A stretch of 64,000 nucleotides of DNA from Flectonema sp. DT1601 (lineage: Eukaryota > Euglenozoa > Diplonemea > Diplonemida > Diplonemidae): NCBI GenBank assembly GCA_964019425.1, contig OZ025850.1, positions 62,001 to 126,000 of the forward strand, read 5' to 3'. The position numbers and the translations under genes are program-made. The notes below the pieces were generated by a model. That model ran no database searches. It saw only the letters and a list, made by a program, of their open reading frames with translations, and was not told where the DNA came from. Positions within the stretch are counted from its first letter, which is position 1. Every line of letters starts with the position of its first letter. This document shows positions 8,642-19,740 of this stretch, in pieces.

Positions 8642-10243
8642 CTAGGATTGGAATCGATGTTTCGGAACGATGGGTTCCAACTTCTTCTTCGCGCCAACAG
8701 GATTCAGAACAGGAGTATTCGATAACGTTACAGACTTCCTTCGAGGTGGGTCTCTAATATCGGAAACAGGAGCAGGTGAAGGAGGTTTGAGTGACATCAC
8801 GAGCGCCCGCTGTTCAGACAACTGCAACTTGAGTTGCGAGACTTCCTGTGCCGATGCCCTCTCTCTTTCAACAGACTGCTGTTCGAGAATAGAAATATTG
8901 AGTTTACTAGCATCCAGCTCTCGACTGAGGACAGAATTGCTTCTTCCGTTTGGGGAATCTGCCCGCTCCTCGTTCGCAGACAGCCTCTGCACGTGAGCTT
9001 TCAAGCGTTCTATTTCTCGAACATCTTTTAGGGATTGAGCCCGAAGGTTTCTCTCTCGCTCAGCAGCAGCACTACCATGTTCAGTATTCTTTATATCTGA
9101 GTCTTTTTGAAGAATTCGGATCTTATTTGAGATTTGATTATAACGATCTCTAGCAGCTTTAAGTACCCCGACCACTGAGTCGTTGGTACTGATCGAAAGA
9201 TCGACTGCTGTTTTGTACTTCTCTCTGTTGATGGCTGCTGATGAGGTTCTCACGAGGGAGATCAAAACGTCAATTTGTTCGGAGGGGGAAGACTGTCTGA
9301 ATGTTTGTTGAGCACTGACGTGGAGGTCTAGTTCAGAAGCCAGAGACAACAGTCCTTCAGTGACAGAGTCTCGTAGTATTTGTGTTTGAGACTCGCTGTC
9401 ATTCAGATTCCCTATTTGAGTTATTAAGTTTTGATTCTTCTGAGACCATTCCTCTTCTGTCTCACGAGAACGGTCCTGCATCTCTTTTTCTTTCTGCTGG
9501 AGTGTCGCTAATTTCATTCGAAGAGCACCAATTACAGCGGAGGCTTCCTTTGATGCCGGAGTTGATGGTTCTGGTAGTGTTGGTTGACTTTCCTTATCTT
9601 GTTTCTCCATCGCAATTATTACTTTTTCCTGAGCGACTGCAACTTCTCGAGCTTTTTGAAACCTTTTTTTCATCGCCTTCAACTCCCCCTGAAGATCAAC
9701 AATATAATTTGCCTGATCAGTTAGACCTTCACGAAGTACACCAACACTCAGTTGCTTGTCTTTCATTCGGAGGATCTCATTATTGACTGAGTACAGACGT
9801 TGTTGGGTGTCTTCAGCTACTTTGAAATTATTACTCGCAGCACTTTCAGCTTCCTGAAGTCTATCCATCAATTGCTCTCTTGAACAATGTAGCAGCTCTT
9901 GACTTGTTGAAACTGATGTCGCAACTGAAGTGGCTTTTTGTGCGTTTTTTGCTGATTCTTCCGCAGCTGTCAGATCTCTTCGTAGAATCTGAACGAGATC
10001 TCTCTTGTCTTCGAGTTCTACTAAGAGCTTATCGAGTACTAAGTTCTTTGTATTTAACTCTTTTAGTAAAGGTTGCAGTGATCCTTGTAATACGTTGTAG
10101 GAATCCTTCACTGCTCCGCTATTACTCTGCATGTGTTCCTTTACAATCCCAATTTCATCTAATAATCTTTTTTGTGCTGCTGAACTCCCTTTCAACTCTT
10201 CCACCAAGGCCGTTACCTTGTCGCGTTTGACGTCGGCGGACAT
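8642..10243 (-). CDS. Long coiled-coil protein
   Basis: A 533-residue acidic protein that is coiled-coil over most of its length. Leu/Ile spacing with many Glu, Lys and Gln runs from about residue 10 to 260 and again from about 330 to 480. A Ser/Pro linker interrupts it near 225-240 (QPTLPEPSTP). The C-terminal 50 residues are basic, Pro-rich and probably disordered (DPPRRKSVTLSN). No motor, kinase or membrane segment is present, so a structural or tethering role is likely, for example at the cytoskeleton, flagellar apparatus or Golgi. I cannot choose between these. An ATTCAG acceptor lies 15 nt before the ATG. Confidence 0.75.
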   Translation of the reverse strand: MSADVKRDKVTALVEELKGSSAAQKRLLDEIGIVKEHMQSNSGAVKDSYNVLQGSLQPLLKELNTKNLVLDKLLVELEDKRDLVQILRRDLTAAEESAKNAQKATSVATSVSTSQELLHCSREQLMDRLQEAESAASNNFKVAEDTQQRLYSVNNEILRMKDKQLSVGVLREGLTDQANYIVDLQGELKAMKKRFQKAREVAVAQEKVIIAMEKQDKESQPTLPEPSTPASKEASAVIGALRMKLATLQQKEKEMQDRSRETEEEWSQKNQNLITQIGNLNDSESQTQILRDSVTEGLLSLASELDLHVSAQQTFRQSSPSEQIDVLISLVRTSSAAINREKYKTAVDLSISTNDSVVGVLKAARDRYNQISNKIRILQKDSDIKNTEHGSAAAERERNLRAQSLKDVREIERLKAHVQRLSANEERADSPNGRSNSVLSRELDASKLNISILEQQSVERERASAQEVSQLKLQLSEQRALVMSLKPPSPAPVSDIRDPPRRKSVTLSNTPVLNPVGAKKKLEPIVPKHRFQS

Positions 10244-10549
10244 CTTCTTCTTAGCGACCTGAATGATACGAATTAGTGTTGTAAATGTAATATCATTATT
10301 ATTTTTTTTATGTAATAATTAATTATCAGAAAATCGTTTTTTTTAAGTCTCACGTTGATTTCACATGTGCTTCAAAAGTATATAATCTTCATAACAAAAC
10401 TTATAACAGAATCAAAAATAAAATTACAATAAAAGTGTAAATATCAGGAACACAGTTTTGTGTGATCCCCTCCAAGTCGATTACAAGAAAAGAGGATTGC
10501 AATACAGTCTGCCGCCACCTGTTAGAATCTGTAACAGTTGCAGTGATGT
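10244..10549. other. Intergenic, nothing recognised
   Basis: About 300 bases of AT-rich DNA between the coiled-coil gene and the kinase stop codon. Confidence 0.5.
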
Positions 10550-11437
10550 CTATACATCAGTTGGTACTATTTCTCCCTCAATACTTTCTGATAATAATCT
10601 CATCGTCTCCGCTTCTAACGGAGACGTAAACGAAAAGAATTTCACGAGAAGTTCTGAAGCAGTCATTCGACAGTCAGGATTGATGACCAGCATCTTATCA
10701 ATCATGATAGCAATTCTACTACTCAGTGACAGTTTCTTATAAGAACAAGTTGACACAGCTTGTGCGATGGCGAGAATATTTGAACCTTCAAACGGTCGGT
10801 GAAGAGTCTCTAACTCGTAGAAGATACACCCAAGAGACCAAATATCAACTGGGTAAGTATATTTGTTGTTGTTACAGATTTCGGGAGACAAGTAGAATGG
10901 TGTCCCCACCATGGTTTGGGCCATTGTCGTTGTAGAAACCATTCGTGAGATTCCAAAATCTCCAATTTTTACGATTCCTCCCTCCTGTAAAAATATATTT
11001 CCGGGTTTCAAATCCCTGTGAATGATCTCAGAGTCGTGGAGGTATTTCAGTCCAACCAACATTTGAAAAATTAAATTCACTTTTTCCCTTTCCTCAAAAG
11101 GGTTCTCATCAGCAATCCGAAGCTGAATAAAATCCTGAAGATCCCCACCACTGCAATACTCTGTAATTATATTTAGAAACCCATCAGTGTCCAGGTAGTG
11201 CTCAATAAATTTAACAACATTCGGATGTGATAACAGAGTTAGAACATAAACTTCATTCACATTAGAATCTACTAATTGCTGACTAAGACCCACCATTGAT
11301 GTTCTTTTAGCAACCAGAACGTCTTCATCCGATTCATCTACTCTCGCCACGAGATACACCTGACCGAAACTCCCACCTCGAAGAGTCTTAAGCTGTCGAT
11401 GCTTTGACCATGGTGGAACTGCAGTAGTTACGTCCAT
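10550..11437 (-). CDS. NEK-like serine/threonine protein kinase
   Basis: A 295-residue protein that is almost only a kinase domain. The Gly-rich loop RGGSFGQV is at 20-27, the ATP-binding Lys in VAKR at 44, the alpha-C Glu near 62, the catalytic loop HRDLKPGN at 140-147, DFG at 160-162, the activation segment MVGTPFYLSPE at about 177-186, and the VDIWSLGC helix follows. HRDLKPGNIFL with GTPFYLSPE is the NEK signature. NEKs act in mitosis and at cilia or basal bodies. The long C-terminal tail of many NEKs is missing. The leader is striking: CTTTTCTCTTTCTCAAG directly abuts the ATG, so transcript processing would leave essentially no 5' UTR apart from any added leader. Confidence 0.88.
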   Translation of the reverse strand: MDVTTAVPPWSKHRQLKTLRGGSFGQVYLVARVDESDEDVLVAKRTSMVGLSQQLVDSNVNEVYVLTLLSHPNVVKFIEHYLDTDGFLNIITEYCSGGDLQDFIQLRIADENPFEEREKVNLIFQMLVGLKYLHDSEIIHRDLKPGNIFLQEGGIVKIGDFGISRMVSTTTMAQTMVGTPFYLSPEICNNNKYTYPVDIWSLGCIFYELETLHRPFEGSNILAIAQAVSTCSYKKLSLSSRIAIMIDKMLVINPDCRMTASELLVKFFSFTSPLEAETMRLLSESIEGEIVPTDV

Positions 11438-11456
11438 CTTGAGAAAGAGAAAAGTT
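11438..11456 (-). promoter_or_regulatory. Predicted splice acceptor abutting the kinase ATG
   Basis: In sense, an ACTTTTCTCTTTCTC pyrimidine tract is followed by AAG and then immediately by ATG. This is the clearest acceptor-like site in the window. No coding first exon was found upstream, so trans-splicing or a 5' UTR intron are the options. Confidence 0.55.
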
Positions 11457-13846
11457 AAGTTATGAAAAATACAATACGGTTAAGCTTAACTATAGAATCC
11501 CTTTTGTTCTTTTTTTTTCAATCCGCATATTTGATGAGGAAATGTCGAGAGAGTTGAAAATAGTGTTTTAGATTCATCATGGGTTCCTATATTTTACTTT
11601 CCCTTTTATTTTCTGTTAAGTGTTGCTTTCAAGTGTTTCTTCTTTGAATTCAGGAGGGGTCAGTGAAGGGTGGAACTGAGGTCATGCAATCCGACAGGGC
11701 TAAACAACCCCACTTCTCGCACTGTGAGATGACAATTAGATGGAAACTTTGTCAATCTTTCTTTTTTTGTTTTGTGTTTTTTGTTAACTAAAATTGATTT
11801 CTTTTTTTTTTTTTTTTTTTTTTTTCTCTTCTCGTTAGCTGTTGTTCGGCTGTAGGGGAAAGAAAAAACAGTGCTAAACACGCTGAATGTGAATAACACG
11901 TTCATTTCTTATCAACACCGTTTGCCACTCACGAACAGAATCGGAAGTACCCTACGGATACTTGGTAACTACTCAGTGAACATTATCAGACTCGCACGTT
12001 GTTTTCAATGTATATATTTTTATACATGAAACGAGGGAAGAGATCAGAAGGAAAAAAAAAACGATAAAAACAAAATAAAAGAGATGTGACTTTCTTTTGG
12101 TCATCAAAATGTTAATAAGATCATAAAAAGACTTATTAATAATGTCAGGGGAAACAACTTGTTTATTTTTGGGAAAATAAAAATTGAGAGGAAGGTCAAA
12201 AAATCAGTATTTATAATTTATAATATTTCCAAATGTAGATTTGGGAAGGGTTTTGCATTATCATTTTTCCCCGGTACATTTCCTACTTTTCAAAGTGACG
12301 AAGGAAACGTTGCCAATGCCAGTCGGGGCTGTCATCTCGTTTCTAAGACGACATCACGTCACACGTGTGGGTAACCAAGATCTGCAAAGACTTGTTCACC
12401 TTAAACCGTGTTCTGTTCCGTTACACCAGCCACTCCATCGGAACCAGGAGTGAAAAAAACATAAAAAGTAGAGAGGGTTTAAAAAATAAAAGTGGATAAA
12501 CTATTTGACACAATAAATATCAAAGATATAACCGTTTCAGCCTTCGGAAGGTACAAAGCTCAAGGTTACCCTGGAAAATAATTTTGATGAATACTGTGGA
12601 ATGCAGCAATCGTAACACATTTACTACTTAAGGAAAAATTCAAAAACAGCAAAAAGGGAGGCAACAAAAAAAAATTTTTTTTGAGGAGGGAATCAGAATG
12701 ACAACAAAAAATATCAATGTGAGGCTTCGGAAGAACAAAAATAAAATGAATTACAACTCAAGTCACGTTTGTTTTCAAGCGAAAAGAACTAAACAACGGC
12801 AACGGTGAATATTCTACCAAAGCGCTATTGCTACTTATGCATAAGCGCTATGAACACATCCAAATACAACTATCAGCAATACGGGTCTTCTTTTAACACT
12901 GGATAGGAAGTCTACCTGGAAGGAAGAAGGGTTATGTAGCGGCAGACAAAATAGCGAAAAAAGACAACCCGTACGCAACTTCAGACGGCTACTCAATTGC
13001 CTAACTGCTGAAAAAATCGCAAAGTTCATAACCAATGAAAGCAGTTGCCAGTATTTGTTTTGCAGATAAAACAAGAGTAACACAAATAATAGAAGAAGGC
13101 TTGAGTGGTTAGGCGACGGAATAAATCCCTCGCAGGAAGTTTTTTTGGAATGAATGAAGCTGCTACCAAGATGATAGGAACACAGTCCTCGAGGTGCAGC
13201 ATTGGTATTCTTGTAATTCAGAATGAAAACTTTGGGCGGGTAGAACCACCTGGACACCTATACATTGCAAAAAAAAAAAAAAAAAAAAAAAAAACAGAAA
13301 TTAAAAAACTTAGGAGAGCGACAATTTGATTGTCAGCAGTGCCTACTCACGGCTGCCAAGGATGCAGCAATCTGTTAGTCAAAAGAAGTACCGCCTACAC
13401 AATAAAAAAACAAAATAAAAACCAAAAAATATCGAATAATCGACTTAAGCCTAATACCTGCAACAGTACAGGAGACAACAAAAAGCCTCGTTGTCCAAAC
13501 ACTACTCAAAAGTGAGTTTTGTAGTGGGCCATAAAAGCAAGAGTTTTTGCTGCGATGTCTCCCACAACACAGAGGCAGGTGATTCGGTAAAAATGTTCTT
13601 CTGGGTAACTACCTTAAGCTTATTTGTTCAAAGAACAATCTCGGGGGTTGTAATGTTTGATATATTTAAGAAGAAATAAATATCTGGATTGCACCAGAGT
13701 TAACTAAAATAAACGTTAGTTATGATAAAGTGACGGTTAGGTAATGTTAATATAGGCAGGTGAAGAAAAAAATATATAAAAATCCAAAGCAACCAGTACA
13801 CTGACTACAAGACTACTATACGAAAAAAGAAATCAGCGGGCAAGTA
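11457..13846. other. 2.4-kb intergenic region with traces of tandem-duplication paralogy
   Basis: No convincing gene. Blocks at 12805-12825 (GGTGAATATTCTACC), 13115-13130 (ATAAATCC), 13430-13450 (CGAATAATCGACTTAAG) and 13617-13640 (CTTATTTGTTCAAAGAACAA) recur in the same order downstream of ABCG copy 2 (about 16632-17655). This sequence is therefore the duplicated 3' flank of ABCG copy 1. Long T and A runs lie at about 11803-11825 and 13269-13293. Confidence 0.55.
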
Positions 13847-15721
13847 CTACTCGAACTTCTGAGCCCTCACACTCAACACGAGTGAGGCGACAGCCCTCAT
13901 GAAACAGAACATACACAACATGATGACTACATATGCCCACCAAGAATCTTTTGCGATCTCATTCCTGTACAGCAGGTCATTGACCTGATCCTGTCTGTCA
14001 TCTGGAACAGCTGAGCGGTGAAAGTCAGCCAACAGTCCCAAGTTAACGGAGTACTTCAATGGAGCCAACCACTGCAACCAACGCATCCACACTGGAATAT
14101 TCGATGACGGGATCAAGAAACCGCTGAACAAGATCTGAGGAACGAACGTTGCAGGAGACAAGTTCACTGCGGTCTCGGCACTGCCAGTGGCCGCCCCCAA
14201 CAGCAGGGAAATCGAAGAGGAAACAGTAGCGAGGAGAGTAAGTGAGCAAACAATGTAGAAGAAGTTTCCATTGAAGCCGACCATCCAATAAGAGACAACC
14301 ATCGAGATAACTGCCTGCAAGAATCCAGCAGGTATGTCAACGAGTGTTTTCGCAAGCATGTAAGCAAACGTACTGTAAGTTCCAGAAATGTGCTCTCTTA
14401 TGAAAACAGGACGCTCTTGAGGGAACACGAGAAGCATCGGCTGTGCTGACAAGAACATCGCGTTGATACTGAGAAACACAAATGCTCCTCGGTGGTCGGA
14501 AATCGCAGCGAAAATATCTGACGGGTTTCCATCTTCTCCCCACTCCTTACCCACCTGAAAGAAGACCATCCCAACTAAAACTGCCAACATGGCAGCCATT
14601 CCAATTCTCGCTATCATCGTCTCCTTATCTCTCATAAACTGTTGAAGCTCTCTGTGAAACAGGTGTCTCAGTTGAGTAAAGAATGGGGCCTTCCTCACCT
14701 TCTTCGCCTTCACGCTGCCACCGATACTCGATTTGACCTTTCTCGGAGTAACCGCCTTGACCAATGGAGTCATCTCTTCATCTGATAATGTCTGTAGCTT
14801 CGTCATCACAAAGTCTGCAGGGTTGTAGTTCTTCTTGCACTGAAACCCAGCCTCAGCAAAGTGCTGTGTCAGGTTGGATACCTTCCCGTCATAGGCGAGG
14901 ACACCCTTCCTCAATAAAATCACTCTCGAAAACAAGTCGAATACTTCTGAAGAAGGCTGATGAATGGTGCAAATAATCGAACACCCGTTGTCAGCCAATC
15001 GTCGGAGAATCTTCACCAACTCGAACGCACTGTACGAGTCCAGACCAGAAGTCGGCTCATCCAAGAAGATCAAAGAAGGATTGGAGATCAGCTCAACTGC
15101 AACGGCGGTTCTCTTCTTCTCACCACCAGACAGACCAGGAGAGAGGTCAGATCCAATCAAAGTGTCCTGACACCTTTCCAAACCGAGGGACTCGATCGCC
15201 GAGGCAACGAGCGCACGACGCTCTTCTTCCTCCATATTCGGGTACTTTAGACTCGCTGTGAAGTACAGAACCTCATTCGGTGTTTGCATAGCAAACAGCG
15301 CGTCTTGTTGCATGACGTACGCCAACCTGCTTCTGTACGCCGAAGGGTCAGTTGCCTTGCCGTTCAGACTGATCTTCCCCTCCGCCTTCCCGTAAGGCGC
15401 CCGACCAGCCAACACGTTGAGCAAAGTACTCTTCCCCGCACCTGACGGTCCCATAATCGCAGTCAGCTCACCCGGTCTCAGTTCGGATGAGATCTTGTTG
15501 AGAATCTGCTTCGGTTCTTTTTGGTCCTCGACCTTCACGGAAAAGCTGAGCGACTCCCATTGGAGGTGCATCCGCTTCTTCTTCGAAACAGCCTTCTCCG
15601 ATGCAAATGAAGCTTCCATACTGCGCGGACTCTTTGGGGATTTCTTTGGACTCTTCGGAGACCTCGGAATATCAACCGAGACGCGGTCATCGTCTCTGTC
15701 TGGCTCGTTTCCAGTAGTCAT
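13847..15721 (-). CDS. ABCG half-transporter, tandem copy 1
   Basis: A 624-residue WHITE/ABCG half-transporter with the ATPase domain first and about six membrane helices after it (residues ~370-620). Such proteins dimerise and export lipids, sterols or small hydrophobic compounds. Walker A GPSGAGKST is at 91-99, the Q-loop region YVMQQD near 135-140, signature LSGGEKKRT at 197-205, Walker B LIFLDEP at 217-223 and the switch His in CTIHQPS at 254. The N-terminal 50 residues are Ser/Pro/Lys-rich with SPKSP repeats, a probable phospho-regulatory tail. Nearly identical to copy 2 over the whole length. An in-frame stop upstream and a TTGTCAG acceptor 20 nt before the ATG fix the start. Confidence 0.93.
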   Translation of the reverse strand: MTTGNEPDRDDDRVSVDIPRSPKSPKKSPKSPRSMEASFASEKAVSKKKRMHLQWESLSFSVKVEDQKEPKQILNKISSELRPGELTAIMGPSGAGKSTLLNVLAGRAPYGKAEGKISLNGKATDPSAYRSRLAYVMQQDALFAMQTPNEVLYFTASLKYPNMEEEERRALVASAIESLGLERCQDTLIGSDLSPGLSGGEKKRTAVAVELISNPSLIFLDEPTSGLDSYSAFELVKILRRLADNGCSIICTIHQPSSEVFDLFSRVILLRKGVLAYDGKVSNLTQHFAEAGFQCKKNYNPADFVMTKLQTLSDEEMTPLVKAVTPRKVKSSIGGSVKAKKVRKAPFFTQLRHLFHRELQQFMRDKETMIARIGMAAMLAVLVGMVFFQVGKEWGEDGNPSDIFAAISDHRGAFVFLSINAMFLSAQPMLLVFPQERPVFIREHISGTYSTFAYMLAKTLVDIPAGFLQAVISMVVSYWMVGFNGNFFYIVCSLTLLATVSSSISLLLGAATGSAETAVNLSPATFVPQILFSGFLIPSSNIPVWMRWLQWLAPLKYSVNLGLLADFHRSAVPDDRQDQVNDLLYRNEIAKDSWWAYVVIMLCMFCFMRAVASLVLSVRAQKFE

Positions 15722-16691
15722 CTTAGTTTTTTTTTAGTAATCTGACAAGTGAATAATATCTGAACATTTCTACAAAAGTTAAAAGAGACTCTTATCTTGG
15801 ACTTGGTACCCAACTCATATATTTATTAAGTAAAGATTAAACCGTTCTGTAAAAAAAAAGAAATAATTACGACAAAGTCATAATAGTCAAAAGTATCGAA
15901 GGGTACAACAGGTTAATAACATTTCTGAAATATTAATTTAATCGAAGAGAGGAAGAGTCTTCCCCCACTCGATTACTTTAATATAAAAAAAAAAGCTACT
16001 CGTGAGCTGTGGAACGTGATAATATTATATTGGAAGAAAGAGGATAACAACAACAAAAAAAAAAAAAAAAAAAAAGATAAACCGATGTTTTTTTTTTTTT
16101 TAACGTAAGTTGCCGAATAACAACAAACTATCAGACCAGTGATACCTAACTGTGTGTTTGTTCAGATGGAATTCAACAACACTTTTTAGGATCCTGTTTC
16201 ATAAAAACCCTAACTTGATAGACACTCTGGTCTATTGTTAGGATTTCAGGGCTCGGAGGGGGGAAGAGTGAAAGAACGGAAAAAAAAAATAAAAACAAAC
16301 TACTACAGTGAGAATGCGTACCCACCATACATAGTTTCAGTTAATAACCTAATCCAACATTGCTGAGTGCTCTAAGGGTAACTCAAAGTAATGAATTGTT
16401 GAATTTGCTTCAGCTAAAGAGATGTAATGTAATTAGTAAATAATTGATAAGCCAGAGTAATATTCAACCTTTTCACCTTTTGAACGGTTGGGTTACAAAA
16501 GTTTCAAAGAAGAAATATAAAAGTTTTGGAACACTGATGTTAACTTCAAACCTTTTTTTGATTCGTATTTGGGAGTATCATTTTTCCCATAAAAGAAAAC
16601 AGACCTGACAACTACTACAACATCAGGGTTGGTGAATATTCTACCTCAGATGGTTTAGAGTCCTCCGATCACTTTCTGTTGACTCTCTCCG

Positions 16692-16725
<34 letters not shown>

Positions 16726-17817
16726 AAAAAAAAAAAAAAAAAAACAATATTTCATCTTCTATAGTAGCGATTGGTGAGGTTAGGACGGCATAAATCCTTC
16801 AAAAGGTCCTCTTTAAACAAAGAACACAAAGGACTAACCGCAATTTGCAATCACTTTTCTAGTTTTTTTTTTTTTTAAATATTTATTTATTAGTTGGAGA
16901 GTTTCAACTAGGAACCTGGTTTTCAATTTTAACTCGAAGACGCGTACTTGACTTAAAGAGCTAGAACATAATTCTCATCAGGAATTGAACCTGACGGATG
17001 CATCGATGAAATGAAGCAAAAAAATATCAATAGAAATCCAGTAGTAAATAAAAACTGTTTTATATTGTTACACAATATGCTGCCGACTCCCCCTCTGCGT
17101 ATAATTCAAAGGATTCGTTGGCATTAAGAAAACAAGACGATTGGCTCAAAACACACCAGAATGACCTGTCAGATTCTGGCTAGACTTCGAGGACAGCTGC
17201 AGAAAGTGGTCATCCGTTCTCGCTAAGGAACCTTGAAGGTAATAAAACGTGATTTTGCTCTTTTTTTTTCTTTTCTTGGAAACATTAAAAAAAAGTAATT
17301 TTCCCTTTTATTTAGGAGCGAAATCACGTTTTTTTTTTTTTTTTTCTTCTTTATTTTGTTTACCCCAAGGAAAGTCAAAGCCGTAACTGGTCACTTGGTG
17401 TATTTTGGCCGTAAGGAAAAAATAAAATAAAAAAAAAAGCGACTATTTTTAAAGAAATAGTTTTTTTTTTTTTTTTTGTCGAATAATCGACTTAAGTAAT
17501 ATAACCTACCTCAGATCAAAAAACGCTTTCCAATCTCAAAAAAACACGTTCTGTTTAGTTCATTTTGGTAATTTTTGATCTGTCTGTAAATAACGGCAAA
17601 ATATTCGAAAAGGAACATTATGCCTTGAACTTATTTGTTCAAAGAACAACACTGGTGCTAAAAAGATTTTACCTTTCAGCGAAGGATAGCTTTCGGTTCC
17701 TTAACGTAATGTTAAGGGCATTGTGAGAAATACAAAACTAAACAAAGAAAAAATTGTCAATAAAAAAAATAAAAAAAAAGAAAAGTTCTGACTGTAGAGA
17801 CTTCAATCAGATAAATA
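15722..17817. other. Intergenic between ABCG copies 1 and 2
   Basis: Homopolymer-rich (T-run then A-run at about 16690-16744, T-run at about 17331-17346). The part after 16600 shares short ordered blocks with the flank of copy 1 (see 11457-13846). No gene is seen. Confidence 0.5.
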
Positions 17818-19692
17818 CTACTCGAACTTCTGAGCCCTCACACTCAACACGAGTGAGGTGACAGCCCTCAAGAAACAGAACATACACAACATGATGACTA
17901 GGTACGTCCACCAAGAATCTTTTGCGATCTCATTCTTGTACAGCAGGTCATTGACCTGATCCTGTCTGTCATCTGGAACAGCTGAGTGGTGGAAGTCAGC
18001 CAACAGTCCCAAGTTAACGGAGTACTTCAATGGAGCCAACCACTGCAACCAACGCATCCACACTGGAATATTCGATGACGGGATCAGGAAACCGCTGAAC
18101 AAGATCTGAGGAACGAACGTTGCAGGAGACAAGTTCACTGCGGTCTCAGCACTGCCAGTGGCCGCCCCCAACAGCAGGGAAATCGAAGAGGAAACAGCAG
18201 CGAGGAGAGTAAGTGAGCAAACGATGTAGAAGAAATTTCCATTGAAGCCGACCATCCAATAAGAGACAACCATCGAGATAACTGCCTGCAAGAATCCAGC
18301 AGGTATGTCAACGAGTGTTTTCGCAAGCATGTAAGCAAACGTACTGTAAGTTCCAGAAATGTGCTCTCTTATGAAAACAGGACGCTCTTGAGGGAACACG
18401 AGAAGCATCGGCTGTGCTGACAAGAACATCGCATTGATACTGAGAAACACAAATGCTCCTCGGTGGTCGGAAATCGCAGCGAAAATATCTGACGGGTTAC
18501 CATCTTCTCCCCACTCCTTACCCACCTGAAAGAAGACCATCCCAACTAAAACAGCCAACATGGCAGCCATTCCAATTCTCGCTATCATCGTCTCCTTATC
18601 TCTTATAAACTGTTGAAGCTCTCTGTGAAACAGGTGTCTCAGTTGAGTAAAGAATGGGGCCTTCCTCACCTTCTTCGCCTTCACGCTGCCACCGATACTC
18701 GACTTGACCTTTCTCGGAGTAACCGCCTTGACCAATGGAGTCATCTCTTCATCTGATAATGTCTGTAGCTTCGTCATCACAAAGTCTGCAGGGTTGTAGT
18801 TCTTCTTGCACTGAAACCCAGCCTCAGCAAAGTGCTGTGTCAGGTTGGATACCTTCCCGTCATAGGCGAGGATACCCTTCCTCAATAAAATCACTCTCGA
18901 AAACAAGTCGAATACTTCTGAAGAAGGCTGATGAATGGTGCAAATAATCGAACACCCGTTGTCAGCCAATCGTCGGAGAATCTTCACCAACTCGAACGCA
19001 CTGTACGAGTCCAGACCAGAAGTCGGCTCATCCAAGAAGATCAAAGAAGGATTGGAGATCAGCTCAACTGCAACGGCGGTTCTCTTCTTCTCACCACCAG
19101 ACAGACCAGGAGAGAGGTCAGACCCAATCAAAGTGTCCTGACACCTTTCCAAACCGAGGGACTCGATCGCTGAGGCAACGAGCGCACGACGCTCCTCTTC
19201 CTCCATATTCGGGTACTTTAGACTCGCTGTGAAGTACAGAACCTCATTCGGTGTTTGCATAGCAAACAGCGCGTCTTGTTGCATGACGTACGCCAACCTG
19301 CTTCTGTACGCCGCAGGGTCAGTTGCCTTGCCGTTCAGACTGATCTTCCCCTCTGCCTTCCCGTATGGCGCCCGACCAGCCAACACGTTGAGCAAAGTAC
19401 TCTTCCCCGCACCTGACGGTCCCATAATCGCAGTCAGCTCACCCGGTCTCAGTTCAGATGAGATCTTGTGGAGGATCTGCTTCGGTTTTTTTTGGTCCTC
19501 GACCTTCACGGAAAAGCTGAGCGACTCCCATTGGAGGTGCATCCGCTTCTTCTTCGAAACAGCCTTCTCCGATGCAAATGAAGCTTCCATACTACGCGGA
19601 CTCTTTGGGGATTTCTTTGGACTCTTCGGAGACCTCGGAATATCAACCGAGACGCGGTCATCGTCTCTGTCTGGCTCGTTTCCAGTAGTCAT
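17818..19692 (-). CDS. ABCG half-transporter, tandem copy 2
   Basis: A 624-residue half-transporter almost identical to copy 1, including the Walker A, signature, Walker B and His-switch motifs. Differences are scattered, for example KKPKQILHK instead of KEPKQILNK before Walker A, and a few in the last 60 residues. The frame is open for another 31 codons upstream (to 19785). However, a TTCATTGCTTCAG acceptor sits 20 nt before the internal ATG at 19692, and the protein from that ATG aligns with copy 1 from its first residue. I therefore start here. It lies just before the Penelope-like element on this strand's downstream-to-upstream map; the insertion did not disrupt it. Confidence 0.92.
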   Translation of the reverse strand: MTTGNEPDRDDDRVSVDIPRSPKSPKKSPKSPRSMEASFASEKAVSKKKRMHLQWESLSFSVKVEDQKKPKQILHKISSELRPGELTAIMGPSGAGKSTLLNVLAGRAPYGKAEGKISLNGKATDPAAYRSRLAYVMQQDALFAMQTPNEVLYFTASLKYPNMEEEERRALVASAIESLGLERCQDTLIGSDLSPGLSGGEKKRTAVAVELISNPSLIFLDEPTSGLDSYSAFELVKILRRLADNGCSIICTIHQPSSEVFDLFSRVILLRKGILAYDGKVSNLTQHFAEAGFQCKKNYNPADFVMTKLQTLSDEEMTPLVKAVTPRKVKSSIGGSVKAKKVRKAPFFTQLRHLFHRELQQFIRDKETMIARIGMAAMLAVLVGMVFFQVGKEWGEDGNPSDIFAAISDHRGAFVFLSINAMFLSAQPMLLVFPQERPVFIREHISGTYSTFAYMLAKTLVDIPAGFLQAVISMVVSYWMVGFNGNFFYIVCSLTLLAAVSSSISLLLGAATGSAETAVNLSPATFVPQILFSGFLIPSSNIPVWMRWLQWLAPLKYSVNLGLLADFHHSAVPDDRQDQVNDLLYKNEIAKDSWWTYLVIMLCMFCFLRAVTSLVLSVRAQKFE

Positions 19693-19712
19693 CTCAGTTT
19701 TTCTTATAAAAT

Positions 19713-19740
19713 CTGAAGCAATGAAAGAAGAATGAATCAA
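19713..19740 (-). promoter_or_regulatory. Predicted splice acceptor of ABCG copy 2
   Basis: In sense, TTCATTCTTCTTTCATTG and then CTTCAG, 20 nt before the ATG. It argues against the longer N-terminus. Confidence 0.55.

Noticed and set aside
12835-13257. 140-codon minus-strand frame
   Set aside because: Unusual hydrophobic and Cys-rich composition and no family resemblance. It overlaps intergenic blocks shared with the flank of ABCG copy 2.
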